Origin: Ypsolopha sequella
Taxonomy: Eukaryota; Arthropoda; Insecta; Lepidoptera; Ypsolophidae
Length of the DNA: 64,000 nucleotides
Direction: 5' to 3'
Assembly: GCA_934047225.1 (NCBI GenBank)
Contig: OW203986.1
Coordinates: 21,765,221 to 21,829,220 of the forward strand
In this document: piece by piece, positions 22,252 through 33,703 of the stretch
Layout of the letters: each line of letters opens with the position of its first letter
Numbering within the stretch: position 1 is the stretch's first letter
Made by a program: the position numbers and the translations under genes
The notes under the pieces: model-generated
Database searches by the model: none
Seen by the model: only the letters and a program-made list of their open reading frames with translations
What the model was told of the DNA's origin: nothing

Positions 22252-22345
22252 AAATGATAAGTAAAATCTATAATTTTTATACAAGGTGCAATCTAATCAA
22301 CCACCCGAACCCATAACGGAGAACCGGCCAGCGACCAGGAACAAG
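22252..22345 (+). repeat. Right half of the interrupted dispersed repeat
   Basis: 'atgataagtaaaatctataa', 'atacaaggtgcaatctaatc' and 'aaccacccgaac' match 27289-27330. The related motif 'aacaaggttcaatgaccctt' follows. Confidence 0.65.
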
Positions 22346-22557
22346 GTTCAATGACCCTTTTCTTTAATCATAAAAAAAAAAATCTGCCCCCATTCACACC
22401 GCACTAGTTCAAATACAAGTCATAGTATAGGCAGCATATGGAGCAAAAAAAAACTTTCGAATTTCACCTGACCGGTTATTAAACACCGCTCCCGATCACC
22501 AACCAAGCCCCCAGCACGAATCCAGGCGGCCGACCAAATCCCACCTTTTATACTATA

Positions 22558-22584
22558 TACTATAAGCATAGCTATGCTATAAGC
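22558..22584. repeat. Short perfect palindrome
   Basis: CTATAAGCATAGCTATGCTATAAG-type sequence pairs with itself. It is a local feature without evident role. Confidence 0.5.
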
Positions 22585-22689
22585 TTATTGAAATGAACTC
22601 TGTACGGAAAAGAGTAATTTTATAGCAAAGAGAAAAGTTTGGCAATGCCAAATAGCGTTGGTTGCCGCCAAAAAATCGTTGTTCAAAGT

Positions 22690-23040
22690 GAAATGATTTT
22701 AATAGTAGTTTATGCTACAAGGGCGAAAAGGAATAAATTACGAGGACGATAACGTAACCGAGTAATTTATTGCTCTTTCGCCCGTCTATCATATTACGTT
22801 TTTCAATGCATAGTGTGAGGAAATAAAACAAATATAATCTTGTGAACTTTAAATTATGATTGGCTCAAAAGGAATGTATCCACAGCCGTTAAACAGTGGA
22901 AAAAAAAGTATAACATTTATGAAACACAGGAAAGCCCTAGGGCAAAATAGTCGACTTTCTGTTCGGTTTTGATGCATAAAAAGTGGGCCTTTATGAGCAC
23001 TTGCATTGAAAAAGATTTTACTGTGAACTCTTAGTTTTCT
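22690..23040 (+). repeat. Dispersed repeat family Q, copy 1
   Basis: From 'tagtagtttatgctacaagg' through 'cgaaaaggaataaattacga', 'ttgtgaactttaaattatga', 'agccctagggcaaaat' and 'tgcataaaaagtgggccttt'. It matches the reverse complement of 57140-57545 along its length, with a shorter piece at 63775-63925. It is a non-coding mobile repeat. Confidence 0.75.
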
Positions 23041-24500
23041 AGTGCATATATTATATTATAAAATAGTTTCTAAACTCACGTACACGCACAAAATTAACCG
23101 AAACGCAGTACATAACATGCAAGCAACCCAATCGAAATTGCAAATTTGTGTAGACTAGGGACCGCTTTGCTTCGTTAGCGACTTGTGTTTACGTGTTACC
23201 AGCAGCTAGGGTTGTCACTGACTAATCCACGGGTGTTTGGATCGATTGATTAGAGAACTTGATTGCGCTTTTTGTGTCGTAAGAAAAAAGAAAATCAGCT
23301 CAACGTAGTCGATGGAGCTAAAAAACGTCAATTACAGACATGCACTGTGACTCCCGAAAAAATAAGAACTTTGAGTTCATACTGAAAATAACATGCAATA
23401 ATACTGTCAACAGTAGCCTCTTTTTATGAAGTTCATACTTAAATAACGGTCAAGGCCTTATTTAGATTATAGCCCTGTGATTGAGAGTTATGAGGCAAGA
23501 TAATTGATGTAAATAAAATAGGATATAAAAGTTTTAGTTCAGTGGGTATAATATAAACATGTGTTTAGGTTAGCCACTCATAAAACCTCCTCTAAATCCC
23601 TGCGCGTTGTAAATATTCACCAAGAAACGAGTAATTTAAATTGTTCCAAAATCACAACCCTAAAACAAAACAGTACGGTATGAAAGCCCTTATTTAAAAT
23701 ACACGTTTTAGTATGCTGCAATATTATGATTTACATATGGTAGGGTGATCCATTACGTGTGTTAGCTATCGGACCATTTTAGCCAATCGGCGACGACGGG
23801 CCATTTGCATAAGGGTTGGAAATCAAGTGGTAATTTTCTTTGGGTTCCTTACACACGTCATATTTCGTTCGTGAAAGCTGAAAGAGCTTATGTAAATTTT
23901 GTTTGAAAGGGTTACGAAGTGTATGATATTTGTCCTAAGTATAGCAACTTAAACTTAAAGTCCTTAGAGCAAATTTAGGATTGACTTTCTTAAAGAGTTA
24001 AGTATGATGTGGTTATGATAATGTGGAAGTAAGCACAGACGCAAGGCTGACCAATCATTTATTTAATGAAAAGTTTAAAAGTTCAACTACAGCTCGTTAA
24101 TTACATTTTGAATATAGCAATAGAGGATTCAGGATTTAATTTGGAGGGGGCATTATGACAAGATTTATCACAAAGTATAAAAAAAATGTTTTTGAACGCC
24201 TTAAGCCTTGAGGGGCTTTTGGCAAACCTATTAACACCTTGTATACCTGTGCTGTAAAAGTGCACCCAAATTGAATTAAAAAATCGAGTCAAATGCATGC
24301 AATCCTAGATGTTTTGGGGGGAGCCAAGGCCCCCACTGACTAATATATTTTTAAAGGTATTTTTAAAGTTGCATTATAAAAGTCGAATTCAAAATCAAAG
24401 ACATAAATATTTATTTATCGTTATTAATTTTCTTGAATAATGCACCAAAACAAAGAAAGGAATCAAAGGTATATGTTGTCACCTCGTGATGGAACATTTT
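23040..24500. other. No recognisable gene
   Basis: AT-rich single-copy-looking sequence. A CCAAT-containing GC-richer patch (gccaatcggcgacgacgggc) lies at 23783-23802, but no coding exon was found beside it. Confidence 0.5.
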
Positions 24501-24507
24501 AACAATG

Positions 24508-24698
24508 ATAAAAAATTGAAAAATACTATGTTCCACTAAACGATATACTTAAGCACGATTACGCTACCGGTTTCATCGATTTAATCGCCATCTAATAGTT
24601 TTCGCCTGAAGATGTCGATTAAATCGATGAAACCGGTAGCGTAATCGTGCTTAAATATATTAGTGGAACATAGTACACGTATTTTTCAATTTTCTATC
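24508..24698. mobile_element. Palindromic MITE forming a ~75-bp hairpin stem
   Basis: The arms carry AAAATTGAAAAATAC, TATGTTCCACTAA, 'ttaagcacgattacgctacc' and 'ggtttcatcgatttaatcg', with their reverse complements around a 'ccatctaatagttttcgcctgaaga' loop. The outer left arm lacks a few bases relative to the right. Confidence 0.85.
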
Positions 24699-24998
24699 AA
24701 AACAAGGTAAGTCGTTTAAAAATGAGAGGTAAAACATTAATTGAACAGTCTAAGATACAAATAAAGGACAAAGGGATAAGTTACAGGACAAATATAAGGG
24801 TATGCGTACACCGCACTAACCCGCCCACACTCCAAAATGTCCGATACCTCAACCTGGGCCATGTTCAACAAACATTAAGGTTTTTTAGCAGATCATATAC
24901 AATTAACTCGTAACACACTATTTTCACCGACGATTTTAACGCCCCAAACTGACAGGGGCTCAGCTTTGTCGCTGTACTTCGGACATAAATGCAGGCTT

Positions 24999-25401
24999 TT
25001 AAGAGCGGTTTCGCAACCGGATTATGGAAAATCCACCTTTTTCTAATTAATCGAAACAGAGCACTTATTATTCAACAAAACTTTATTACCTAGGTATGTA
25101 TTGTGTATGTTGCCATCGCAAAGTTTCCATTGGTTTCTGTAAATGAGAATTTCAAAAATTTAGAATAAGAAAAATTTTAAACAGGCGGATTTTTCAACAA
25201 AACCCACCTTTTTCTAATTAATCGAAACAGAACACTTAAATTCAAAATTCACTAACTAGTATATGTGATTCTAGCATACACAATACCTATATAATAAGGT
25301 TTTGTTGAATAACTATCAAATGAGTTTTGAATTTCAGTGTTCTGTTTCGATTAATTAAAAAAGTCGGGTTTTTCACAATTCGGCTGCAAAACCGCTCTTT
25401 A
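24999..25401. mobile_element. ~400-bp element with ~65-bp inverted ends (family R), copy 1
   Basis: The left end is AAGAGCGGTTTCGCAACCGG then 'ttctaattaatcgaaacaga'. The right end is the inverse: 'tctgtttcgattaattaaaa', 'ttcggctgcaaaaccgctct'. An additional internal copy of 'cacctttttctaattaatcg' at 25205 suggests an internal duplication. A related left part is at 49705-49880. The element abuts a SINE at 25402. Confidence 0.75.
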
Positions 25402-25580
25402 GAGCATGCAGGTTTTCCTTTACAGTGTTTTCCTTTACCACCAGCAAGTGGTATACAAATACCATGCACATCAATTTCGAAAAATATCATCGGTAAGTAT
25501 CTAAAATGTTCGACCTGTTGGATTCAAACTCGAGTCTTAAGATCGAGCCCGGCGTCCTCCCGACTAAGCTAACATCTAAC
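25402..25580 (-). mobile_element. tRNA-derived SINE on the minus strand
   Basis: On the minus strand, 'ttagcttagtcgggaggacg' (A box) is followed by 'gagtttgaatccaacaggtc' (B box). Then come the body words 'accgatgatatttttcgaaa', 'attgatgtgcatggtatttg' and 'ggaaaacactgtaaaggaaa', shared with 35330-35420. The SINE is cut at its distal end by the family R element. Confidence 0.65.
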
Positions 25581-25844
25581 AACTAAGCTAAAACAACTTT
25601 ACATATCAAATTTAAACGTAATTAATTTGAGTAACCTGAAAACGACACCACTCCTCGATAAACGTTTAGGCGCTTTAATAACCTTATAACGACTCTAACG
25701 AATATTTATATCTAAAGGTCAGACACGTAACGAGGCAATCACAAAAATTAAACCTTCAAAGGTTTCTTTGGAAATTAATTAACAGGTAAGGTTACGTTAT
25801 TTACTTGCAACAAGTATGATATAAGTACGAGCATGTACTCTTAT

Positions 25845-26857
25845 ACGTTTGCTCTATAAATGAAAATAGCGTATAACTTTTAAGGTTGGGGTAATAGTAT
25901 TTTGTGCAACTGTAAGTGACTTTTGTAATACACACAGCGGCACGATTAGCGGAACAGAAAAAAGTATTTGTTTGCTCTATAAATGAATAGTGTATAACTT
26001 TTAAGGTTGGAGTAATAGTATTTTGTGCAACTGTAAGTGACTTTTGTAATACACACAGCGGCGCGATTAGCGGAACAGAAAAAAAGTATTTGTTTGCTCT
26101 ATAAATGAATAGTGTATAACTTTTAAGGTTGGAGTAATAGTATTTTGTGCAACTGTAAGTGACTTTTGTAATACACACAGCGGCGCGATTAGCGGAACAG
26201 AAAAAAAGTATTTGTTTGCTCTATAAATGAATAGTGTATAACTTTTAAGGTTGGGGTAATAGTATTTTGTGCAACTGTCAGTGACTTTTGTAATACACAC
26301 AGCGGCGCGATTAGCGGAACAGAAAAAAAGTATTTGTTTGCTCTATAAATTAATAGTGTATAACTTTTAAGGTTGAAGTAATAGTATCTTGTGCAACTGT
26401 AAGTGACTTTTGTAATACACACAGCGGCACGATTAGCGGAACAGAAAAAAAGTATTTGTTTGCTCTATAAATTAATAGTGTATAACTTTTAAGGTTGGAG
26501 TAATAGTATTTTGTGCAACTGTAAGTGACTTTTGTAATACACACAGCGGCACGATAAGCGGAACAGAAAAAAAGTATTTTTTTGCTCTATAAATGAAAAT
26601 AGTGTATAACTTTTAAGGTTGGAGTAATAGTATCTTGTGCAACTGTAAGTGACTTTTGTAATACACACAGCGGCACGATTAGAGGAACAGAAAAAAAGTA
26701 TTTGTTTGCTCTATAAATGAATAGTGCATAACTTTTAAGGTTGGAGTAATAGTATTTTGTGCAACTGTAAGTGACTTTTGTAATACACACAGCAGGACGA
26801 TTAGCGGAACAGAAAAAAAGTATTTGTTTGCTCTATAAATGAATAGTGTATAACTTT
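25845..26857. repeat. 122-bp tandem array, about 8.3 units
   Basis: Each unit holds GTTTGCTCTATAAATGAATA, 'taacttttaaggttggagta', 'ttttgtgcaactgtaagtga', 'tacacacagcggcgcgatta' and 'gcggaacagaaaaaaagtat'. The marker CACACAGCGG recurs every 122-123 bp eight times. Units differ by only a few substitutions, so the array is young or homogenised. 122 is not a multiple of 3, so the repeated peptide readings shift frame and are not genes. Each unit contains a TATAAA-like word. Confidence 0.95.
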
Positions 26858-26962
26858 AATTAAGACTTCGTAAATTCGATGTTAAAAGATGCCAATTGGC
26901 TTGTTTCTTCATGTCTGATTATTATTTTGTTCAATATTCACTTTATTATTTTATATTCATCC

Positions 26963-27055
26963 TTTTTTTTTCTGTTCCGCTAATTATGCCGGTGTGTGCA
27001 GTTTTGCACGAGTCTTCCAATGTCTAATTGTGTTCAATTGCACACAAAACTTTAT
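26963..27055. repeat. Inverted partial unit beside the 122-bp array
   Basis: 'ttttttttctgttccgctaa' and 'gtgtgtgcagttttgcac', then 'caattgcacacaaaact', are a diverged reverse complement of the unit's 'ttagcggaacagaaaaaa' and 'ttttgtgcaactg' parts. The array may therefore have grown inside one arm of an inverted-repeat element. Confidence 0.55.
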
Positions 27056-27134
27056 CTACGACCATCAAAAATATCTCATTTATAATCTTTTCAACTAACA
27101 ATGTCAGGAAAAATAAGAAGAACGCTCGTTATTA

Positions 27135-27365
27135 TCAAATAGTTTATTTTGCAAAGTAGGTATAAGTATATAATACACTTTTACAAGTCAAATTAAATCT
27201 TATAAAAATATAGGTAATAAAATAATAAATGTACATGGACTAGATTAAAGGTGTATTTAATTTATGTAGCAATATATATACGATTAAAATGATAGGTAAA
27301 ATATATATTATACAAGGTGAAATCCAATCAACCGCCCGAACAAGGTTCAATGATCACCAACGGAG
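27135..27365 (+). repeat. Uninterrupted copy of the repeat split at 18.9/22.25 kb
   Basis: 'aatagtttattttgcaaagt', 'acaagtcaaattaaatctta', 'tgtagcaatatatatacgat' and 'taaaatgataggtaaaatat' run without a gap into 'atacaaggtgaaatccaatc' and 'aaccgcccgaacaaggttca'. This gives the empty-site sequence for the insertion at 18.93 kb. Confidence 0.7.
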
Positions 27366-27889
27366 CCCTCAGATTTTGGATATTAGTTAGGTACCTATCT
27401 TGAGTTTAGCTAAAACCCGTAGCTACTTTGTGTTTCAGGAATTATATCATAACAAATAAGTCAGATCATTAAAAAACTTAGTACCAAGACGCACACGCAT
27501 CAACGAAGGTAATACAAACGTTATTTGTTTTGACTAATTCACGTTATATGCAAAAGTACGGCGTACCTTAATGAATAACATAGTGTTTGTATGGCATATC
27601 CATAATTCTGATCCTTGACTTGGACGAACGCAAACAGACAAACCATAGCTATCTGGCACAAAGCGAATTTTCAATGTGTTAAATCTTTAATCTTGTATAC
27701 AAACAGATGGTGCCGAAAAATAATTCTTTGATTTCGGCCGTTTTCCATTGTGAGCCGGATTTCACCGAACAATGCGTGGCACAAATTAATCTAACTGACA
27801 TCTTATACGACCGAACATGCTGGGTCGTCACATCAGTCAAACAATTGGCGTTTTTCTCGTTGTTTTTTTTTTCTTAGTTCTTAGGTTTC

Positions 27890-28022
27890 CTCCAGATGGC
27901 GCTGTCCATGACACCATAGATAAAATGTGTTTCGTAGCAATTATTGTCAAAGTTTGTTTGGAATCGGTGCAAATTTTGTCTTTGATTCTGTTGCTAAAGA
28001 ATACGACAGTGCCATCTAGGAA
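27890..28022. mobile_element. Small element with ~16-bp inverted ends
   Basis: CCAGATGGCGCTGTC at the left and GACAGTGCCATCTAGG at the right are inverted. The interval is 133 bp and non-coding. Confidence 0.45.
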
Positions 28023-28559
28023 TCTTATTTAACACTAAATTTGACATGAGGAAAAACGCTCATTAGCGAGCATGACAGAAGCGTGCTGGCTGGCCTTCCA
28101 ACAAAACGATGAAGCATCATAAAAAATAGCATCTTGTTTTCAGCTCGGTTTCCTAGGAAACTGTAGGTTCCCTAGGAAACTAGTTGATTTTCCATAGAAT
28201 AGAGTGTAGATAAAATATATTTTATGTTAAAAAAATGTAATCACTTGCTCTGCTGATATTAAATAACTAACTTACTTCTACTATCATTTTAAACCTCTTA
28301 CCCCGACCTTTCTTTTACAATTTATTTTATTAAAATTATCAGTGATCACTATTTTACTCTTCAGACAAAATCCTAACTTATACAGGTATTATTACTACCC
28401 TTTTGTTCGCCTTTTTTCGAACATGTTTCACTAAAATTAACTAAAATTTTAACAAAAAAAAGTAACCGTATTCAAATTTAACTGCAATCATTTTGTAAAA
28501 AGTTTAAAATAATTATGTACTGACCCATGGTACCGAAATAACACTTTTGCTGACTTCCT

Positions 28560-30450
28560 TCTTTCTAAAACTTATGAACCCTAGAAGTCAGCGCTCTCAT
28601 ATTCGTTTTTAAATCGTAGGGAATATCGCCCAAATTTGATTCATCAAATTCATCAAATCATGAACAAACCCAAAATGAAACGCAATACCAAGTGTACTAT
28701 ATGAAAGCACACTCTTTCAAAACAATAATCGCTTCAAAAATTACGGAGTTATGGAGTAACATACCCAAAAAAAATACAGTCGAATTGAGAAGCCTCCCAT
28801 CAACAATGATATGTATTATATAAATTACATAATACTTGCCGAGTGCTAAAGGTGATATCGAAGACGGAACACTCTTCATAAATCATGTCTAACAGCGCCA
28901 AACATGAAACTGCTTTTGCCACCCATTTTACCCTATGGTTTTACTCACCTACAAGTTCTTGTTTTCTTACCTGGGCGGCATGTTTCACGGTGTATGGCAG
29001 CCGTACAGACAATACTGACCGTGACGGCCAATGTTTGCAGAGACAATAACAAATTATTCATACTCTGTGATGGAATGTAAACAGAATATGATTGGCTGTT
29101 AGCATGCAGGGGGGGGGGAGTCTCGTCTCGGGGGATGATGTATCCACAGGTCGAGGGATGAGTAAGGGTCAAGTAGGGACGTATCCTAATCGTAAATAAT
29201 GTTTCGGTTATTTAAATACTGAACGAAAATATTACGTATCAGATAGCATACAAAATAACAACAAAAAAGAAAATAAGAAAATTGTTGTTTTCTGGTTTTA
29301 CCAGAATTTTTCTTTTTTCCAATGTTCAGTTACCATAATATTGATAACTTATTGACCTAATGGCATAAGAGTTGAATGTTTTTTCGTAAGATCTGGAAAC
29401 GTATAATTTTGAATTAAAAAATGCTATGCCAAGCGAACACAAAGAGACTGTATCCAGCGAATATTATACACACAGAACAATAAAAACGGTTCATTTTAAT
29501 TTCCGTGATTATACACTAACGTGATTTCGACATTATCGCCAAGAACATATATTTAAAAAATGAAAATTTTTATGTTATCTTCTTTTGAAACGAAATCGTA
29601 GAAAAAGAACGCCCAAAATCAGCTCTCAAAGTAAAATCACTATTCAATTAGTATACAAATACACTGCAAATACTGTTGTTATAATAATAAATTAACAAAA
29701 AACGAAATTGATTTTTCCATACTCGTGAAATAAAGATTTTTTAGCTAAAAAGCTAAATTCACAACTGTGGAAAAAACTATATTTTTTTGTAAATAATAAT
29801 TAAAAACAATTTTTGCAAATAGTACTTATGTATAAGTATATACATAATAAATTTTTTTATATACATTTGTATATACATTTTTTTTCAGCTATGAGCGTTA
29901 TAGTCACAAAACAAATAGGCCTTAATTTGTTCTGTGGTTATGGTTATTTCTTGTGATTCTAATATCTTTAAAATTCTATTTAAATTAATTAAATCTGTTT
30001 AATTCTGTTAAACGGAACATGAAAAATAATGAGGTAGACTCACACACACAGAGGGGTTGTTTTCCTCTATGGTTATACATTACTCAAATGTCATTCATAA
30101 ATCTACACCATAGACTCAGGATGTATCCTATTTGGCAAGTTAGTCATACTCGACTCCAACTAAAACACAGAACAATTTTACTAACATTACCTAATTGAGC
30201 TTTTGTAATAACATTTTATATGCATTTAGCTAAATTAATTAACCTACTCATATAATTACAAAAACAAACAAGTACAGCCATGATACTGACCAATATTTGT
30301 AGCTTAGCGTGAGGGGTGAGGTTGATCGTACCGGTTTTTTTTCAAAATTTAGCTTAGATTTAAAGTGTCTTTCTTTAATAAGTTGAGAAAAATGTTTGTA
30401 CCTAACTTTTTATTTGGCTCAATAACCGATTTAATTGATTGTATATATTT
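28560..30450. other. No recognisable gene
   Basis: AT-rich sequence with a G-run at 29110-29119 and low-complexity AT near 29830-29885. The 75-codon minus-strand frame at 28945-29172 has no recognisable family. Confidence 0.5.
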
Positions 30451-30989
30451 ATTATATCTCGGGACTATGTAGTCCCAAACTTTTGGGAGGCGTGCATGGG
30501 GCCGAACCCAAGTAGCACACAAGCAGTATAAGAAGGCACTGTACCGCTTCTTTGTTGTATAACAGCGGTTGAAGAGAGTTTGTACATTCCTTAGACTATA
30601 TATAAGAGATTGTAATATCTCTTTAAGAGAAGGGTGGTATTGAAGAAGTAGAGTAGCGACGATTACGGCTTTGGAGAAACAGAGGTGTGTTATTAAGTTC
30701 TTGTACAGGCTTTAGATACAATGCAGAGTTATAAATATACTAAATAGCACTATGAGATCTAAAATAGCAATTAGTAAAGTAAAAGCGCTTCAAAAGAGTT
30801 ACAAATATCACATATAACACTCAAGCAGTTACATGGTAGTTGTATCTAGTCTATAGCGTTAGAATCGATCTGTAAAGATCTTTTGTAGCACCTTTACCGT
30901 ATTAGAGTATTGTAGCTCAACATTAGCACCTAAAACCGTTTGATTGAGAAATATAACTCAAATATATGACTACAAACAGGATTAGGATT

Positions 30990-31014
30990 AGGACGTTGAC
31001 GATGACGTTGACGT

Positions 31015-31061
<47 letters not shown>

Positions 31062-31796
31062 TTGACGATGACTATGATGATGACGTTGACAATGACGTTG
31101 AAGATGACGATGACGATGACGTTGATGATGACGTTGACGTTGACGATGACGTTGACGATGACGTTGAAGATGACGATGACGATGACGTTGATGATGACGT
31201 TGAAGATGACGGTGACGATGACGGTGACGATGACCATGACGATGACGCTGACGATGACGTTGAAAATGACGTTGACGATGACGTTAACGATGACGTTTAC
31301 AATGACGTTGAAGATGACGATGACGATGACGTTGATGATGACGTTGACGGTGACGATGACGGTGACAATGACGGTGACGATGACGGTGACGATGATGGTG
31401 ACGATGACGATGACGTTGAAGATGACGATGACAATGACGATGACAATGACGATGACTCTGACGATGACGATGACAATGACGATGACGGTGACGGTGACGG
31501 TGACGATGACGATGACGATGATGTTGACGATGACGGTGACAGTGATAGTGACGGTGAGGGTGATCGTCATCGTCATCGTCATCTTCAACGTCATCGTCAT
31601 CGTCATCGTCACCGTCATCGTCAACGTCATCATCAACGTCATCGTCATTGTCATCTTCAACGTCATCGTCATCGTCATCGTCACCGTCATCGTCAACGTC
31701 ATCATCAACGTCATCGTCATTGTCATCTTCAACGTCAACGCCAACGTCATCGCCAACGTCATCGTCAACGTCATCGTCAACGTCATTGTCAACGTT

Positions 31797-31827
<31 letters not shown>

Positions 31828-32619
31828 CGTCATCTTCATCGTCATCGTCATCGTCATCGTCATCTTCAACGTCATCGTCATCGTCATCGCCACCGTCATC
31901 ATCAACGTCATCGTCATCGTCATCGTCATCGTAACCGTCATCGTCACTGTCATCGTCAACGTCATCATCAACGTCATCGTCATCTTCAACGTCATCGTCA
32001 ACGTCATCGTCAACGTCATCGTCACCGTCATCGTCAACGTCATCGTCATTGTCATCTTCAACGTCATCGTCATCTTCACCGTCATCGTCACCGTCATCGT
32101 CAACGTCATCATCAACGTCATCGTCATCGTCATCTTTAACGTCATCGTCAACGTCATCGTCAATGTCATCGTCAACGTCATCGTCAGCGTCATCGTTACC
32201 GTCATTGTCATCGTCATCGTCACGTCATCTTCATCGTCATCATCATCGTCATCGTCATCTTCAACGTCATCGTCATCGTCATCATCACCGTCATCGTCAC
32301 CGTCATCGTCAACGTCATCATCAACGTCATCGTCATTGTCATCTTCAACGTCATCGTCAACGTCATCGTCAACGTCATCGTCAACGTCAACGTCATCGTC
32401 ATCGTCATCTTCAACGTCATCGTCATCGTCACCGTCATCGTCACCGTCATCGTCAACGTCATCATCAACGTCATCGTCATCGTCATCTTCAACGTCATTG
32501 TCAACGTCATCGTCAACGTCATCGTCAACGTCATTGTCAACGTCATCGTCAGCGTCATCGTCATGGTCATCGTCATCGTCATCGTCATTGTCATCGTCAT
32601 CGTGTTCGTCACGTCATCT

Positions 32620-32692
<73 letters not shown>

Positions 32693-32695
32693 TGT
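30990..32695. repeat. Hexanucleotide satellite (GACGAT/GACGTT) with strand switch
   Basis: From about 30990 to 31562 the plus strand reads GACGATGACGTTGACGATG-type hexamers. From 31563 to 32695 it reads the complement, CGTCATCGTCAACGTCATC. Variant hexamers recur in order, giving a 72-bp (12-hexamer) higher-order unit; for example CATCATCAACG recurs at 31628 and 31700. A larger ~390-bp period is marked by GTCACGTCATCTTCATC at about 31824, 32219 and 32608. These marks also lose one base and so break the hexamer phase. Long frames of Met-Thr, Ser-rich or Arg-His repeats on both strands arise from the hexamer and are not genes. It ends in a short (TCA)n tract. Confidence 0.95.
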
Positions 32696-33375
32696 ACAAC
32701 GTTATATCTTGAACTCCATAGTAACTGTTTAAGGGCTAAAAAGAAGAATTCAAGCGCTTCTGTACCCCAAAAAGAGTAAAAATACTCCATAGTACGGTGA
32801 TTGTTGATCCCAAAGCGTTGTAATAGTGGTCACTAGCGCCTTTCTACTTCTTAAACCGTTTAAATGAATATAGTAAACGTCTAAGCCAGTTGTAGCAAGC
32901 CGCCATTACAGTTTTTGATAAAGAGATTAATCATGTCGAAAAATCGATCACTTTTCTTACCGCAGGCCATAATTTAAAAAATAAACATACCCATTTTACA
33001 TGTAATGCTGTAATAAAATCACAAAAAGTCCTAATGCCTCATTCGAGAAGAAATTACAAGTTAACCTAAAAAAATTATTGCACTTGAATAATATAAATGA
33101 CTAATAATTCCACGAGTTTCGCAAGCGCATGAAATATTTAGCTAAATGAATGCATATTTTGTCAGTAACCTGATGCTCGCACTAGTTTTTTACGTATATG
33201 AGTGAAAATTCATTCCAATTATTTACCTATATCTATTCGTCCATTATTGACATTTATCCGATCACTTTTTAATCATCTAAGAACATATATTCCTTTCACT
33301 CATGCTATTGAAAATGTAATAAAAAAACGCTTGAGATTTATTTCAGTGCGACAGTCACGTCGCAATCATGTTTAA

Positions 33376-33703
33376 ATTCTATTAAGGTGGTACAAGAACT
33401 TATTGTATTTCTTTTACCTCCTACAATCGCTTTTCACGCACCTTTGTATATGTGCATATTCTATTAAGGTGGTGCAAGAACTTATTGTATTTCTTTTACC
33501 TCCTACAATCACTTTTCACGCACCTTTGTATATGTACATATTCTATTAAGGTGCTACAAGAACTTATTATATATGTTTTACCTCCTACAATCACTTTTCA
33601 CGCGCCTTTGTTTGTGTGCAAATTCTATAAAGGTGGTAGAAGACCTTATTATATATCTTTTAGGTCCTACAATCACTTTTCACGCGCCTTTGTGTCGTTA
33701 AGG
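33376..33703. repeat. Four 82-bp tandem units
   Basis: ATTCTATTAAGG starts units at 33376, 33458, 33540 and 33622. Each contains 'caagaacttattgtatttct' or a variant and 'ctacaatcacttttcacgcg'. Divergence rises toward the fourth unit. The reading frames do not persist across units because 82 is not a multiple of 3. Confidence 0.9.

Noticed and set aside
25801..26790. Repeated MCITKVTYSC-type peptide frames on the minus strand
   Set aside because: They come from the 122-bp tandem array. The unit length is not divisible by 3, so the frame changes from unit to unit.
25845..26857. CRISPR-like array
   Set aside because: The whole 122-bp unit is repeated without unique spacers, and the genome context is eukaryotic. 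The same applies to the 82-bp units at 33376.
28145..28185. Two TTTCCTAGGAAAC-like palindromes in tandem
   Set aside because: They are short and isolated, with no larger structure or gene nearby.
30923..32779. Several long open frames (up to ~320 codons) on both strands
   Set aside because: They are translations of the hexamer satellite (Met-Thr, Ser, Arg-His repeats), open simply because the period is a multiple of 3. No independent protein sequence or gene structure surrounds them.
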